DNA of 64,000 bases from NCBI GenBank assembly GCA_943788235.1, contig CALSPM010000002.1:372001-436000 (forward strand), given 5' to 3'. Position 1 is the stretch's first letter. Each line of letters opens with the position of its first letter. Shown in pieces: positions 30,569 to 40,496 of this stretch. The notes beneath the pieces are model-generated. The model saw only the letters and a program-made list of their open reading frames with translations, searched no databases and had not been told where the DNA came from. The stretch comes from an uncultured Cyclobacteriaceae bacterium. Its GTDB lineage: Bacteria > Bacteroidota > Bacteroidia > Cytophagales > Cyclobacteriaceae. The translations under genes were made by a program, and so were the position numbers.

Positions 30569-33112
30569 ATGTCAGACGGAGATGTTGAAAATATTGCCGA
30601 ATCAGGCAACATAATACCCATAAATATTGAGGATGAAATGAGGGGCGCCTACATCGATTATTCGATGAGTGTGATCGTTTCAAGGGCCTTGCCTGATGTG
30701 AGGGATGGATTAAAGCCTGTTCACCGAAGAATTCTATTTGGAATGGATGAATTAGGTGTCAACTACAATCGCCCTTATAAAAAATGTGCCAGGATTGTAG
30801 GAGATGTCTTGGGTAAGTATCATCCACATGGTGATACAGCTGTTTATGATTCCATGGTGCGTATGGCCCAATCTTGGTCTCTGAGGTATCCGCTTGTAGA
30901 CGGACAAGGGAATTTCGGATCTGTAGATGGAGATTCTCCAGCGGCCATGAGATATACAGAAGCAAGACTCAAGCGTATTTCTGAAGATCTTCTTGGAGAT
31001 ATACAAAAAAACACGGTAGATTTTGTTCCCAATTATGATGATTCTACGACAGAACCTTCCGTATTGCCTGCACGACTGCCCAATTTGCTTTTAAATGGAG
31101 CTTCGGGTATCGCAGTAGGTATGGCTACAAATATGGCTCCTCATAATTTAACGGAGGTGGCCAACGGAATTGTTGCCTATGTAGATAACAATGAGATTAC
31201 TATTTCTGAGCTTATGGAATTCATTACGGCACCTGATTTTCCAACGGGAGCCATCATATACGGTTATCAAGGAGTCCAGTCAGCCTTTGAAACAGGGAGG
31301 GGTCGTATCATGATGCGCGCCAAAGCAGATATTGAGGTAATGAAAAGTGGAAAGGAACAAATTGTTGTGACGGAAATTCCTTTTCAAGTCAATAAGGCTT
31401 CTATGATCGAGAAAACCGCTCAATTAATCAATGAAAAGAAAATAGAAGGGATATCAGATTTGAGAGACGAATCAGATCGAGATGGAATGCGTATCGTTTT
31501 CGAGTTAAAAAGAGATGCGATTCCCAATATTGTATTAAATACACTTTTTAAGCATACCCAGTTGCAATCGGCATTTAGTGTGAACAATGTGGCCCTGGTC
31601 AAAGGGAGACCTAAGATGCTGAATCTGAAAGATTTAATTGTGTACTATGTTGATCACAGACATGAGGTAGTGATTCGCAGGACAAAATATGAACTAGAAG
31701 AGGCCGAAAAGCGTGCGCACATTCTAGAAGGATATTTAATTGCTTTAGACAACTTGGATGAAGTGATTGCTTTGATTAGAAACAGTCGTGACCCCGAAGT
31801 AGCAAAAAATAATCTGACAGAAAAGTTTTCGTTGTCAGAAATTCAGGCAAAAGCCATCTTAGAAATGAGATTGCAGCGACTCACAGGTCTTGAAAGAGAT
31901 AAAATCATCAAAGAATATGAGGAAATAAAAAGATTAATTGAAAAACTTCAGGAAATACTTGATAACGTTGATCTTAGAATGAAAATCATCAAGGATGAAC
32001 TTCTTGAGGTTAAGGATAGATATGGTGATGAAAGAAATTCGATTATAGAACACGCTGCTGATGATTTCACAGCAGAAGATATGATTCCGGATGATGAAAT
32101 GGTTTTGACCATTTCGCATCAAGGTTATATTAAAAGAACGGCTCTAGTAGAATATCGAACACAAGGAAGAGGAGGTGTGGGGTCTCGTGCAGTAAAAAGT
32201 AAAGATGATGATTTCACCGAGCATTTATTTGTGGCTACCGCACATAATTACTTACTTATTTTTACCCAACTGGGTAAAGTCTTTTGGAAGAAGGTATGGG
32301 AAATTCCAGAGGGCGGAAAAACATCGAAAGGGCGTGCGATACAAAACCTCATAAACATCGAACCTGCGGATGCGGTGAGGACTGTAATCAATGTGAAGAC
32401 CCTTTCCGATCCCGATTATATTAATAATAATTATCTCATCATGTGTACTTCGAGAGGTACGGTCAAGAAAACAACCTTAGAAGCTTACAGTCGTCCTAGA
32501 CAAAACGGGATCAATGCCATCACCATTCACGAAGGAGATAAGCTACTAGATGTGCGATTGACAGATGGGGACAATGATGTTGTGATCGCAAAGAACTCGG
32601 GTACTGCTATTCATTTTCACGAATCAGATGTTCGTTCCATGGGCAGAACTGCAGCTGGTGTGAGGGGCATTCATCTGAAAGAGGACCAGTTCGTTGTGGG
32701 CATGGTATGTGTCAAAAAAGATACGGCATCTAACTTACTCGTAGTATCCGAGAAAGGTTTCGGAAAAAGATCTGATTTAGGTGACTATAGGGTCACAAAA
32801 CGTGGGGGAAAAGGTGTGAAAACTATTAATGTAACTGAAAAGACCGGTGCATTGGTAGCGATCAAGGATGTAGTAGATGGAGATGAACTGATGATCATAA
32901 ACAAATCGGGGATTGCTATTAGATTGCCAGTGGATCAGCTGCGTGTTATGGGAAGAGCTACACAAGGAGTAAAATTAATTAGACTCAATGAAGACGATGA
33001 AATCTCTGCAGTAGAAAAAATAGAATTTGTTGCCTCGGATGAAATTGCAGAGCATGATGAATCGGATGAAGGCGGTGAAGAATATTCAAATCCAACCAAT
33101 GACAATGTATAA
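30569..33112 (+). CDS. gyrA: DNA gyrase subunit A
   Basis: An 847-residue type IIA topoisomerase subunit that cuts and rejoins DNA during negative supercoiling. The catalytic Tyr is Tyr129 ([10 protein letters not shown]). The quinolone-resistance region reads [10 protein letters not shown], with Thr90 at the position of E. coli Ser83 and Asp94 at that of Asp87. The C-terminal beta-pinwheel starts near residue 500; the GyrA box is QGRGGVG, as in other Bacteroidota, rather than QRRGGKG. The last 25 residues are acidic. The TPR gene follows after 30 nt. Confidence 0.97.
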   Translation: MSDGDVENIAESGNIIPINIEDEMRGAYIDYSMSVIVSRALPDVRDGLKPVHRRILFGMDELGVNYNRPYKKCARIVGDVLGKYHPHGDTAVYDSMVRMAQSWSLRYPLVDGQGNFGSVDGDSPAAMRYTEARLKRISEDLLGDIQKNTVDFVPNYDDSTTEPSVLPARLPNLLLNGASGIAVGMATNMAPHNLTEVANGIVAYVDNNEITISELMEFITAPDFPTGAIIYGYQGVQSAFETGRGRIMMRAKADIEVMKSGKEQIVVTEIPFQVNKASMIEKTAQLINEKKIEGISDLRDESDRDGMRIVFELKRDAIPNIVLNTLFKHTQLQSAFSVNNVALVKGRPKMLNLKDLIVYYVDHRHEVVIRRTKYELEEAEKRAHILEGYLIALDNLDEVIALIRNSRDPEVAKNNLTEKFSLSEIQAKAILEMRLQRLTGLERDKIIKEYEEIKRLIEKLQEILDNVDLRMKIIKDELLEVKDRYGDERNSIIEHAADDFTAEDMIPDDEMVLTISHQGYIKRTALVEYRTQGRGGVGSRAVKSKDDDFTEHLFVATAHNYLLIFTQLGKVFWKKVWEIPEGGKTSKGRAIQNLINIEPADAVRTVINVKTLSDPDYINNNYLIMCTSRGTVKKTTLEAYSRPRQNGINAITIHEGDKLLDVRLTDGDNDVVIAKNSGTAIHFHESDVRSMGRTAAGVRGIHLKEDQFVVGMVCVKKDTASNLLVVSEKGFGKRSDLGDYRVTKRGGKGVKTINVTEKTGALVAIKDVVDGDELMIINKSGIAIRLPVDQLRVMGRATQGVKLIRLNEDDEISAVEKIEFVASDEIAEHDESDEGGEEYSNPTNDNV

Positions 33113-33142
33113 TTTGAAATGATAATCGAAAAATAGAGTAAA

Positions 33143-34354
33143 ATGAAAATAGTATTAGCCTTATTGGTTTTTGCTTTAGCAAGCACAACTAATATTTATG
33201 CACAAAAAGAAATCAAGCCTAAGCTGAATAAAATAGAATCCTTATTTAAAAAAGGACAACTTATTGAAGCCAAAGAAATTTCAGATGTATCTATCAGTTA
33301 CGAAAAAACCATGAATAATCCTAAAACTTGGTATTTGAGAGGGTTAGTATATATGGCTTTAGATACCTCTGCCAGTATGGTGGGAGTAACCAGTGATGCC
33401 TTACAAACTTCCATATCTAGTTTTAATAAAAGCGATGCGCTTAGTGAAGGTGAGGATGGAGATCCTTTCATTACAGATGATATGGGAAATCCGACTACAA
33501 AAACTCAGCAAATTGAGTCGTATTGGGGCTTTTACTACAACAAAGCAGCTACCGCATTCGGGGAAAAAGATTTTGTTGAGGCAATCACTTCTTTTAATAA
33601 TGCTGCTTTGATCAAGCCTAATGATACTAATTCAGTAATTAATGCGGGTTATGCTGCTGTTCAGGCCAAAATGTATGATCAAGCAAAAAATAGTTTTTAT
33701 AAAGCGATAGAACTCGGTTCCAAAGAGAAAGATGTGAGATTAATCTTAATTTATGTAGTATCTACGGGACAAAAACTACTCGAAGAGTCTCTTGAGATTA
33801 TCCGTGATGCTCGCGTTCTTTATCCCAGTGATAATGAACTGGCACGACAAGAAATTAATGTTCTTATACAATTAGATAGGAGCGAAGACGCAACTATTAA
33901 TCTTATCAAAGCCATAGAAGCCGAACCTGATGATCCTAATTTACATTTTACCTTGGGTATCTTGCATGAAGAAATTGGATTAAAAGTAGACAGCGAAGCT
34001 GAAAAATCCGAAAGAATCGAATTCGCTCGCAAGGCCTACACAGCGGCAATTAATGCAGATCCAAATTATTATAATGCTCACTACAATTTAGGTGTGTTGG
34101 CGATGACAGAAGTCAATATTTATATTAAGAAGCAAAATGGACTAGGTTATTCAAAAGCAGATTTAAAAAAGTCTGAGGAATTAGAGCCCATAATTCAAGA
34201 AAAACTATCTTTGGCTTTACCGCTTTGGGAAAAAACAGTCTTGCTCAAAGATGATGAGATGCCTGCCTTAGAAACTTTAGCCTATCTATATACCATGAAA
34301 AAGATGTACGATAAGGCTGAAAGTATTCAAGAAAAAATTGATGCATTGAAGTAA
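33143..34354 (+). CDS. Exported TPR protein
   Basis: A 403-residue protein with a signal peptide (cleavage near NIYAQ) and about six TPR units, including YYNKAATAFGEKDFVEAITSF, INAGYAAVQAKMYDQAK and AHYNLGVLAMTEVN. Proteins of this form are common in Bacteroidota as periplasmic scaffolds; no enzyme domain is present. It lies 30 nt after gyrA and may be cotranscribed. Specific function unknown. Confidence 0.8.
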   Translation: MKIVLALLVFALASTTNIYAQKEIKPKLNKIESLFKKGQLIEAKEISDVSISYEKTMNNPKTWYLRGLVYMALDTSASMVGVTSDALQTSISSFNKSDALSEGEDGDPFITDDMGNPTTKTQQIESYWGFYYNKAATAFGEKDFVEAITSFNNAALIKPNDTNSVINAGYAAVQAKMYDQAKNSFYKAIELGSKEKDVRLILIYVVSTGQKLLEESLEIIRDARVLYPSDNELARQEINVLIQLDRSEDATINLIKAIEAEPDDPNLHFTLGILHEEIGLKVDSEAEKSERIEFARKAYTAAINADPNYYNAHYNLGVLAMTEVNIYIKKQNGLGYSKADLKKSEELEPIIQEKLSLALPLWEKTVLLKDDEMPALETLAYLYTMKKMYDKAESIQEKIDALK

Positions 34355-34381
34355 GGTGGAAGCAAGTTAATTAGATCTTTT

Positions 34382-35455
34382 TTATTTGAGTTTCAACAAC
34401 ATAGTCTCGATAGTTAATCCAGGGCCAAAAGCCATAGACAAAACCGGACCTTTTACCTGATTGTGTTCATCTAATAATTTTTTCAAAACAAATAATACCG
34501 TAGCAGAAGACATATTTCCATAGTTTTTCAGAATATGATAAGCGTGTATATTATGCTCTTTTGAAAGGTTTAAGTTATGCTCTATGGCTTTAAGAATACT
34601 TTTTCCTCCAGGATGTAGGGCATAGTGATTTATTTCAGAAAAATTAAAAGGGACTTTGTCGAGCAATTTTGATACTGTACTTTGTGAATTTTCCTCAATT
34701 AATTTAGCTACTTCATAAGTCAATATCATATCAAAAGCATTTTGACCTATTTTCCATGACATTTCATTTTTTCCTTTGAAGAGGATATCACAATGAAACT
34801 GATCTATTAAAAAAGCATTGAGTGTTTCGTTATTTGTAACCAAGCAACTCGAGGCACCATCTGAAAAAAGCGCTTGCGATAAATTTAAGAATTCATCATT
34901 CTTACGTTGAAAATGAAGTGTACATAATTCTACAGAAACAATGAGCACTTGAGCTTTTGTCGATGCTTTACATATCGATTGGGCCAGTTTTAAAGCATTA
35001 AAAACACCATAACAACCCATAAAATTGATGGCCGTTCTATGGATATCGGTCCTCATTTTTAATTGTTCAACAATTTCTAAGTCAATCCCAGGCGCATACA
35101 TTCCGGTGCAGCTTACGGTAATAAGATGCGTTAAGTGACCGAGGTCTTTTCCTTTCATACACTCCCGTATTGACTGAATAGCCAATATAGGAGCTTCTAT
35201 TTCATACAACTTCATACGATCATAGAGACTAGGCTCTCTACCAGGCATGATGAAGCCTGGAGTTTTTGTTGTTTGATGGAAGTCAGGTAGAATGGAATAT
35301 CTGTAATCAATACCTGAAGCTCTATAAACTACATCTAATTGATGAGATTGCTTTTCGTTGAACTCAATATTCTGCTTCATATAAGTAGCAATTTTGCTTT
35401 GAGAGATCTTCGAATTAGGAACCGCAGTACCAATTGCATTAATGTAAGCAGGCAT
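34382..35455 (-). CDS. Type III polyketide synthase
   Basis: A 357-residue chalcone-synthase-like ketosynthase. The full catalytic triad is visible: Cys148 in FMGCYGVFNA, His281 in HPGGKSIL and Asn314 in NYGNMSSATV. SCTGMYAPGID (115-125) is also typical of the family. Such enzymes extend an acyl-CoA starter with malonyl-CoA to form alkylresorcinols or alkylpyrones. A methyltransferase and a flavoprotein nearby resemble the SrsB/SrsC partners of the Streptomyces SrsA system, which makes phenolic-lipid quinones; the product here is inferred. It is divergent from the UbiA gene, with 102 nt between. Confidence 0.9.
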   Translation of the reverse strand: MPAYINAIGTAVPNSKISQSKIATYMKQNIEFNEKQSHQLDVVYRASGIDYRYSILPDFHQTTKTPGFIMPGREPSLYDRMKLYEIEAPILAIQSIRECMKGKDLGHLTHLITVSCTGMYAPGIDLEIVEQLKMRTDIHRTAINFMGCYGVFNALKLAQSICKASTKAQVLIVSVELCTLHFQRKNDEFLNLSQALFSDGASSCLVTNNETLNAFLIDQFHCDILFKGKNEMSWKIGQNAFDMILTYEVAKLIEENSQSTVSKLLDKVPFNFSEINHYALHPGGKSILKAIEHNLNLSKEHNIHAYHILKNYGNMSSATVLFVLKKLLDEHNQVKGPVLSMAFGPGLTIETMLLKLK

Positions 35456-35557
35456 AGAAATAAAATTGAATTATGTTATGTTTTTGAACCTAAAAATTGA
35501 ATTATTTGATGCGTTTATCTGTAATATGCACAAGTTTGATATAGCTTAATACTCGAA

Positions 35558-36436
35558 ATGCCCTTAATCTCACATTCAACTCTAAAACATTTAAGAATTA
35601 CTTTTAGTTTTAATTTATTGCCTATTTTTTTATTTGGGTTGGTCATTACGCCCCAGTCTATTAATTGGATAGATGCCCTTTTGTTATTTATGTGCTGGCA
35701 TTTTTTCATTTATCCTGCAAGTAATGGGTTTAATTCCTATTTTGATAAAGACAAGGAAAGTATTGCAGGAATTAAATATCCGCCTAAAGTAACGAAAGAG
35801 CTGTACTATTTTTCAATTACTTTAGATGGTATAGGTATTTTATTGGCCTTGTGTATAGATCTTCCAACAGCCATTTCCGTGATCATATATGGTCTTATTA
35901 GTAAAGCTTACAGTCATCCTTCCATTCGATTAAAAAAGAGGCCTATAATCAGCTGGATCACAGTATCTGTTTTTCAGGGGTATTTCGTATTTTTAGTGAC
36001 TTATTGGGCCATACACGATATACCTATATCGATACTTGCTACTTCTATGATTCAAATTCCTGCATTACTAACCTCTATGATGCTTATGAGTGCCTATCCC
36101 ATTACACAAGTATATCAACATAAGGAAGATAGAGAAAGAGGTGATTTTACTTTAAGCTTAAGTTTAGGTATCCTAGGTACGTTTCACTTCACAGCCTTTG
36201 CATTTGTCATTACTATGTTAGGTTATATTGGCTATTTTTATTATTACCAGGATTTAAAGACCCTGTTACTTTACCTTACCTTGATGACCCCTATCCTCAT
36301 ATATTATGTTTCTTGGTATGGAGAGGTAAGAAAAAACATAGATTTGGCCGATTTTGAAAACACTATGAAGTTAAATAGGCTTTCGGCACTCTGCTTGAAT
36401 GCCTTTTTTTTTCTCTCGATTATTTTCAATGCTTAA
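35558..36436 (+). CDS. UbiA-family prenyltransferase
   Basis: A 292-residue membrane protein with about eight membrane segments. Two Asp-rich loops match UbiA active-site motifs: NGFNSYFDKDKES (about 57-69) and YQHKEDRERGD (about 186-196). The family moves a prenyl or similar hydrophobic group onto an aromatic acceptor. Its place next to a type III PKS suggests a resorcinol or phenolic lipid as the acceptor. It overlaps the next gene by 8 nt, so the two are coupled. Confidence 0.82.
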   Translation: MPLISHSTLKHLRITFSFNLLPIFLFGLVITPQSINWIDALLLFMCWHFFIYPASNGFNSYFDKDKESIAGIKYPPKVTKELYYFSITLDGIGILLALCIDLPTAISVIIYGLISKAYSHPSIRLKKRPIISWITVSVFQGYFVFLVTYWAIHDIPISILATSMIQIPALLTSMMLMSAYPITQVYQHKEDRERGDFTLSLSLGILGTFHFTAFAFVITMLGYIGYFYYYQDLKTLLLYLTLMTPILIYYVSWYGEVRKNIDLADFENTMKLNRLSALCLNAFFFLSIIFNA

Positions 36437-37331
36437 AATTGCCTTTTCTGAAATTTACGCGCATCACTTACCCGAAAAGCATCGTTTTCCTATGCTCAAA
36501 TATGAGTTGTTACCTAAACAACTGATGCATGAAGGTGTGGTGTTACAGAAAAATTTTTTTTACCCCCAAAATGCCTCAGAAAAGGATATTTTAGAAACTC
36601 ACAACGTACATTATTGGCACCGATTGATTCAACTTAATCTTTCTCCATCAGAGATTAGAGCTATAGGGTTTCCTTTAAGTGGACGGCTGGTTGAAAGAGA
36701 AATTCATATTGCCGGTGGAACCCTGCAGTGTGTCACCTATGCATTGGCACATGGCATATCGTTCAATATTGCAGGAGGTACTCATCATGCGTTTACCGAT
36801 CGTGGCGAAGGCTTCTGTATGCTTAATGATCAGGCCATTGGCGCAAATCATTTATTAAGAAAGAAAAAGGCTAAGCGAGTACTTATTATTGATTTAGACG
36901 TGCATCAAGGTAATGGAACAGCTAAAATTTTTAAAAATGAGCCTCGCGTATTTACCTTCAGCATGCATGGGGCAAAAAATTATCCCATCAGAAAAGAACG
37001 AAGTGATTTAGATATTGACCTTGAGGATGGTTGCAAGGATGAAACTTACTTAGCCTTGTTAATGCAACACCTCAATGAAGTGACGCAAGAGTTTCATCCA
37101 GACTTCATTTTTTATCAAGCAGGTGTAGATGTCCTAGCAACAGATAAGTTAGGTCGACTTGGGTTGACAAAAGCGGGTTGTAAAAAAAGAGATCAATATG
37201 TTCTTGAATTTGCCCATCGCGAACAAATACCTATGGTAGTATGTATGGGAGGGGGCTATTCTCCAAATATTAAAGATATCATAGATGCCCACGCCAATAC
37301 CTTCAAATTAGCCCAACAGATATTTTTCTAG
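36429..37331 (+). CDS. Histone-deacetylase-family zinc hydrolase
   Basis: A 300-residue class II HDAC/AcuC/acetylpolyamine-amidohydrolase-like protein. I chose ATG 36429 (MLKIAFSEIY), which overlaps the UbiA stop, over an upstream start at 36399. Active-site residues appear intact: His119-His120 in GGTHHAF, zinc ligands Asp157 and His159 in DLDVHQGNG, a later Asp in QAGVDVLATD, and the catalytic Tyr in GGGYSP. It should remove an acyl group from an amine or a small molecule. It is coupled to UbiA and convergent with the flavoprotein, 5 nt away. The substrate is unknown; bacterial members often act on small acylated amines. Confidence 0.88.
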   Translation: MLKIAFSEIYAHHLPEKHRFPMLKYELLPKQLMHEGVVLQKNFFYPQNASEKDILETHNVHYWHRLIQLNLSPSEIRAIGFPLSGRLVEREIHIAGGTLQCVTYALAHGISFNIAGGTHHAFTDRGEGFCMLNDQAIGANHLLRKKKAKRVLIIDLDVHQGNGTAKIFKNEPRVFTFSMHGAKNYPIRKERSDLDIDLEDGCKDETYLALLMQHLNEVTQEFHPDFIFYQAGVDVLATDKLGRLGLTKAGCKKRDQYVLEFAHREQIPMVVCMGGGYSPNIKDIIDAHANTFKLAQQIFF

Positions 37332-37336
37332 CAAAG

Positions 37337-38450
37337 TCAGCTAAATGACTTTCCATGTGTCTTTGAGATAAATTTCTGTGCCAGCATAGGAACAGATTTA
37401 GCTAAGACTAAAGTAGCATTACTCAGGCTTTGATTTCCAAATAGAAGTTGCAGTTTTCTTCCCCACATGAGTCGATTACTAAACCATCGATTCCATTGAA
37501 GTTTATATACCTCTTGTACTTCTTGACGGAGAGCAGGCAGGGCTTTTTTTTGAATGATGATTTCAGCCAATAATTTTCCTGAATGTATAGCCATGGCCAT
37601 TCCGTTTCCGCATAAAGGAGTAATCAAGCCTGCCGTATCACCACACATGATCAGATGATTTTCAATTAATTGTTTTTTATTAAAGTTTATTTGATTGATA
37701 ATGAGAGGTTTATCAAAAATAAAATCACTTGATTTAAATAATTCTCTGATATGGGGATTCTTAAATAATATGTCTTTTTCCATAGATTCAATGGATCCTG
37801 ATTGCTTGAGATTTTTGCCTTTGGTTAAGTAGCAAATATTATAGAGATCGTCTTCAATTTTATTCACGCCACAGTAACCGCCACGAAAATTGTGGAGAGC
37901 AACTGCATCTTTGGCAAAATCACTACGCACATGATATTTAACTCCTAAATAAGATGACTTGTCAGGCTTTATGCTGCGATTAAAGACGCGATCTAAATTA
38001 CTTTTTTTTCCAAAGGCACCCACAGCATAATGTGCTTGGTACCTTCCTTTTGAAGAGGATACATTGAAATACGAATTTTCAAAAATACAATCATGAACTT
38101 TGGCGTGAGTTAAACATTCAACGCCCAGAGCCTTACACTTCTGATATAAATAATCATCAAAAACAAGTCGACTGATGCCAAAAGCACCTTTCTCTAGGGG
38201 TATGTCTATAGATTTACCTATCTGAGTAGTCAATTGAAACTTATTAATTTGACTAGGCCTAAAATTTTTGGGGTATAAATCATTTTTTTTTTAAAAAAGG
38301 AAGTACCTCATTGCTGATGTATTCCCCGCAAACTTTATGTTGTGGGTAACTACCTTTTTCAAATAGAATGACTTTATAACCCGCTTTAGCCAGAAGATAA
38401 GCATTGGTCAATCCTGCCAATCCTCCACCGAGAATTGCTACATCGTACAT
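37337..38450 (-). CDS. FAD-dependent monooxygenase/reductase, one frameshift
   Basis: A flavoprotein of 370 residues once a frameshift is repaired. The N-terminal frame (ATG 38450) gives the FAD-binding Rossmann motif AILGGGLAGL and then KVCGEYISNEVLPFL. It breaks at an A10 run (38283-38292 on the plus strand), where A9 would continue as KKNDLYPKNFRP into the long second frame. That frame holds the second FAD motif, MCGDTAGLITPLCGNGMA. It belongs to the geranylgeranyl-reductase/halogenase-like group and resembles SrsC-type hydroxylases of phenolic-lipid pathways. The methyltransferase gene ends 4 nt before its start. The homopolymer makes a sequencing error plausible. Confidence 0.8.
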
Positions 38451-38454
38451 ATAA

Positions 38455-39147
38455 TTAAAATTTAATGATGATTTGCCATCTGAAAGCCCATTTCCAACGG
38501 ATCTTATAATCCTTTATCCCGGCTGCTTCAAATATACGTATCCATTCTTTACGACGAAAACCACGCATCACCGACAAAGGACCATCGTATTGAACCATAG
38601 CTGATTTTGAAAACCATTGGGTCAAATATTTTATACTATAATAGGCCAACCAGTGGCGATGTAAATCGCTAATGACCATTCCTTGACTTGCTTGATGCCT
38701 AAATATTTTAAACAACATGACCAATTCATCATGATTAAAATGGTGTAAAAATAGACTGGCGTGCAAAATGTCACAATTAAAATCTTTTTCAGCTGCATTC
38801 AGTATATTGGCATCAATGAAGGACAATTGTTTAAATGCTTTTTGGGCGTTTCGAGCGTATCGTAGAATATAGGCATTGGCATCAATACCTACTCCCGAAT
38901 TCAATTGATCTTGATATTTATTGGCTACTTGGGCCAAAAGAGTACCGCTTCCGCATCCTAAATCAATAATAGAAAAAGGGCCTTTATTTTTATCGATCAA
39001 TTTTTTAAATCCTTTTAAGCTGACCCAATCTCCACCCAACCAATAATTAATAGTGTCTAGCTCTGCTAAACTTTGGTCCACTACAGGGCCATCGCAGTTC
39101 AGATCATCCATGAGCTCTTTGAGCTCAGATCGTTGCTTAAAATTCAC
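38455..39147 (-). CDS. SAM-dependent methyltransferase of the PKS locus
   Basis: A 230-residue class I methyltransferase. The SAM-binding motif IIDLGCGSGTLLAQ is near residues 64-77, the acidic loop GIDANAYIL near 92-100, and LHASLFLHHF near 129-138. It starts with GTG overlapping the stop of the small upstream ORF (GTGA) and is followed 4 nt later by the flavoprotein, so the three form one unit. By analogy with SrsB it may methylate a PKS-derived phenolic product, which is inference. Confidence 0.87.
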   Translation of the reverse strand: MNFKQRSELKELMDDLNCDGPVVDQSLAELDTINYWLGGDWVSLKGFKKLIDKNKGPFSIIDLGCGSGTLLAQVANKYQDQLNSGVGIDANAYILRYARNAQKAFKQLSFIDANILNAAEKDFNCDILHASLFLHHFNHDELVMLFKIFRHQASQGMVISDLHRHWLAYYSIKYLTQWFSKSAMVQYDGPLSVMRGFRRKEWIRIFEAAGIKDYKIRWKWAFRWQIIIKF

Positions 39148-39344
39148 CTTGACGTTCTTGTTGATTTACTCTCATATGAATATATGAATACTTGATTTGC
39201 TTTAAAGAGTAATTTACACATTGAAACTTTCAATTGTTCTGGCGAGAATAGGTTTATTGAATGAATCTCTTCGTAATCAATTTCTTTCCCAATTAAGGGT
39301 ACTTGTAATGGTTGACAAATAGAATCTCTCTGTTCATCGTTCAA
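39144..39344 (-). CDS. Small coupled ORF, unknown
   Basis: A 66-residue frame starting at TTG 39344 and ending in TGA that overlaps the methyltransferase GTG start by 4 nt. The overlap favours real translation. The sequence is soluble, with an acidic first half and a basic end (SKSTRTSR). It is not an acyl carrier protein, as no DSL motif is present. It could also be the surviving tail of a larger lost gene, since nothing coding is seen upstream for 500 nt. Confidence 0.4.
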   Translation of the reverse strand: MNDEQRDSICQPLQVPLIGKEIDYEEIHSINLFSPEQLKVSMCKLLFKANQVFIYSYESKSTRTSR

Positions 39345-39846
39345 GTGGGATTTAGACTCACATTACTTTCCTGATCCGTTAGAGTTAAATGCACCGCTGT
39401 CTTATAAAATGATGTATTCATCTATTCGATTTTGTAAACCATTATTACAGATGTAACAAATGGAGGTCTTATTTTTTTTGTTTTCGATAAGTACACGAAA
39501 TGAACCACATTAATTTGCTACTAAGATGACAGATATGACTTTCCTCATTTTCTTTCACGTGGAACTAAAGTAAGTGCTTCCTTTTGAAAATCAAAATTTT
39601 GTCGCTCTAGTAGTATGAAATATAAGGATTTAGCTATTTCTAGATTTGCTACACTGTCTGTTGGATATATGGACTATATAATTAGGGATAGACATCTATT
39701 TTTCTTGGTTGGTAAGAATCAAAGCTGGATAAGTTGCTTTATTTGGTAACCTAATAATGCGAAGCTTGTCATTATTGTATTTTTTTGAAATATTATTATC
39801 TTTAACATTGAATATCTAATTTTTTTTAAACCATAAATAAATTAAA
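39345..39846. other. Intergenic stretch, no gene seen
   Basis: About 500 nt between the PKS-locus genes on the minus strand and the SnoaL-like gene on the plus strand. All frames are broken by stops and I recognised no protein remnant. It should hold promoters for both sides. No clear TTG/TAnnTTTG pair was found. Confidence 0.4.
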
Positions 39847-40218
39847 ATGAATGTTAAAGAATTAGTACAAACGGGTTATGATTTTTTCGGAAAGGGTGAT
39901 ATGGAAGGTTTCATGGGTATCTTAAAGGATGATGTCACTTGGGTTTTTCCTGGAGAAAACCATCCATTATCTGGGTCTCACAAAGGAAAAGAAAGTCTAA
40001 TGATGAATATGTCCAAAATCCCTCAATTATGGGAAAATTTTGCCGTTATACCGGAATTTATGATTAGCGAAGGGAATAAAGTATTTGTTAAATGTCAAGG
40101 AAAAGCAGATGGCATGGATACGATATTTGGCCATTATTTTGAAGTCACGGATGATAAATTGTCTTTAATGATTACTTTTGACGACACCTTAAGTATGGTC
40201 AATGCCATGAAAAAATAA
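39847..40218 (+). CDS. SnoaL/NTF2-like small protein
   Basis: A 123-residue alpha+beta cone protein of the SnoaL-like superfamily. VQTGYDFFGKGDMEGFMGIL (7-26), DDVTWVFPG (28-36), SGSHKGKESLM (42-52) and the C-terminal strand KLSLMITFDDT fit the fold. Members include polyketide cyclases and many proteins of unknown role; no specific active site can be assigned. It stands alone, with a strong hairpin 11 nt after its stop. Confidence 0.75.
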   Translation: MNVKELVQTGYDFFGKGDMEGFMGILKDDVTWVFPGENHPLSGSHKGKESLMMNMSKIPQLWENFAVIPEFMISEGNKVFVKCQGKADGMDTIFGHYFEVTDDKLSLMITFDDTLSMVNAMKK

Positions 40219-40228
40219 GCTGAAAATG

Positions 40229-40270
40229 ATCATAACCTCCTTGAATCATCGTGTTCTAGGAGGTTATGAT
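40229..40270 (+). terminator. Strong 13-bp hairpin after the SnoaL-like gene
   Basis: ATCATAACCTCCT at 40229-40241 pairs perfectly with AGGAGGTTATGAT at 40258-40270 around a 16-nt loop. It lies just after the stop codon of the SnoaL-like gene. There is no T-run behind it, so it may act as an mRNA 3'-end stabiliser or a factor-dependent terminator. Confidence 0.6.
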
Positions 40271-40496
40271 AAAATATACTGATCCAATACCCCTTCTAAT
40301 AATTTGTAGATAAAGCTTATTATTAAGATTATTATTTGCAGCTTGTTTCTAGTTAAAGGGGTCGATTGCAATTCAGTTTTCACTATTATAGATAAATTGT
40401 CGCGGTTTTTTGTCGAAATTCTGATCAGCAGCATATTTTTTTTGGGGAGCTATTTTTTTTCACTTTGAGGTTAGGAATATTTTTATTCACAATGAA

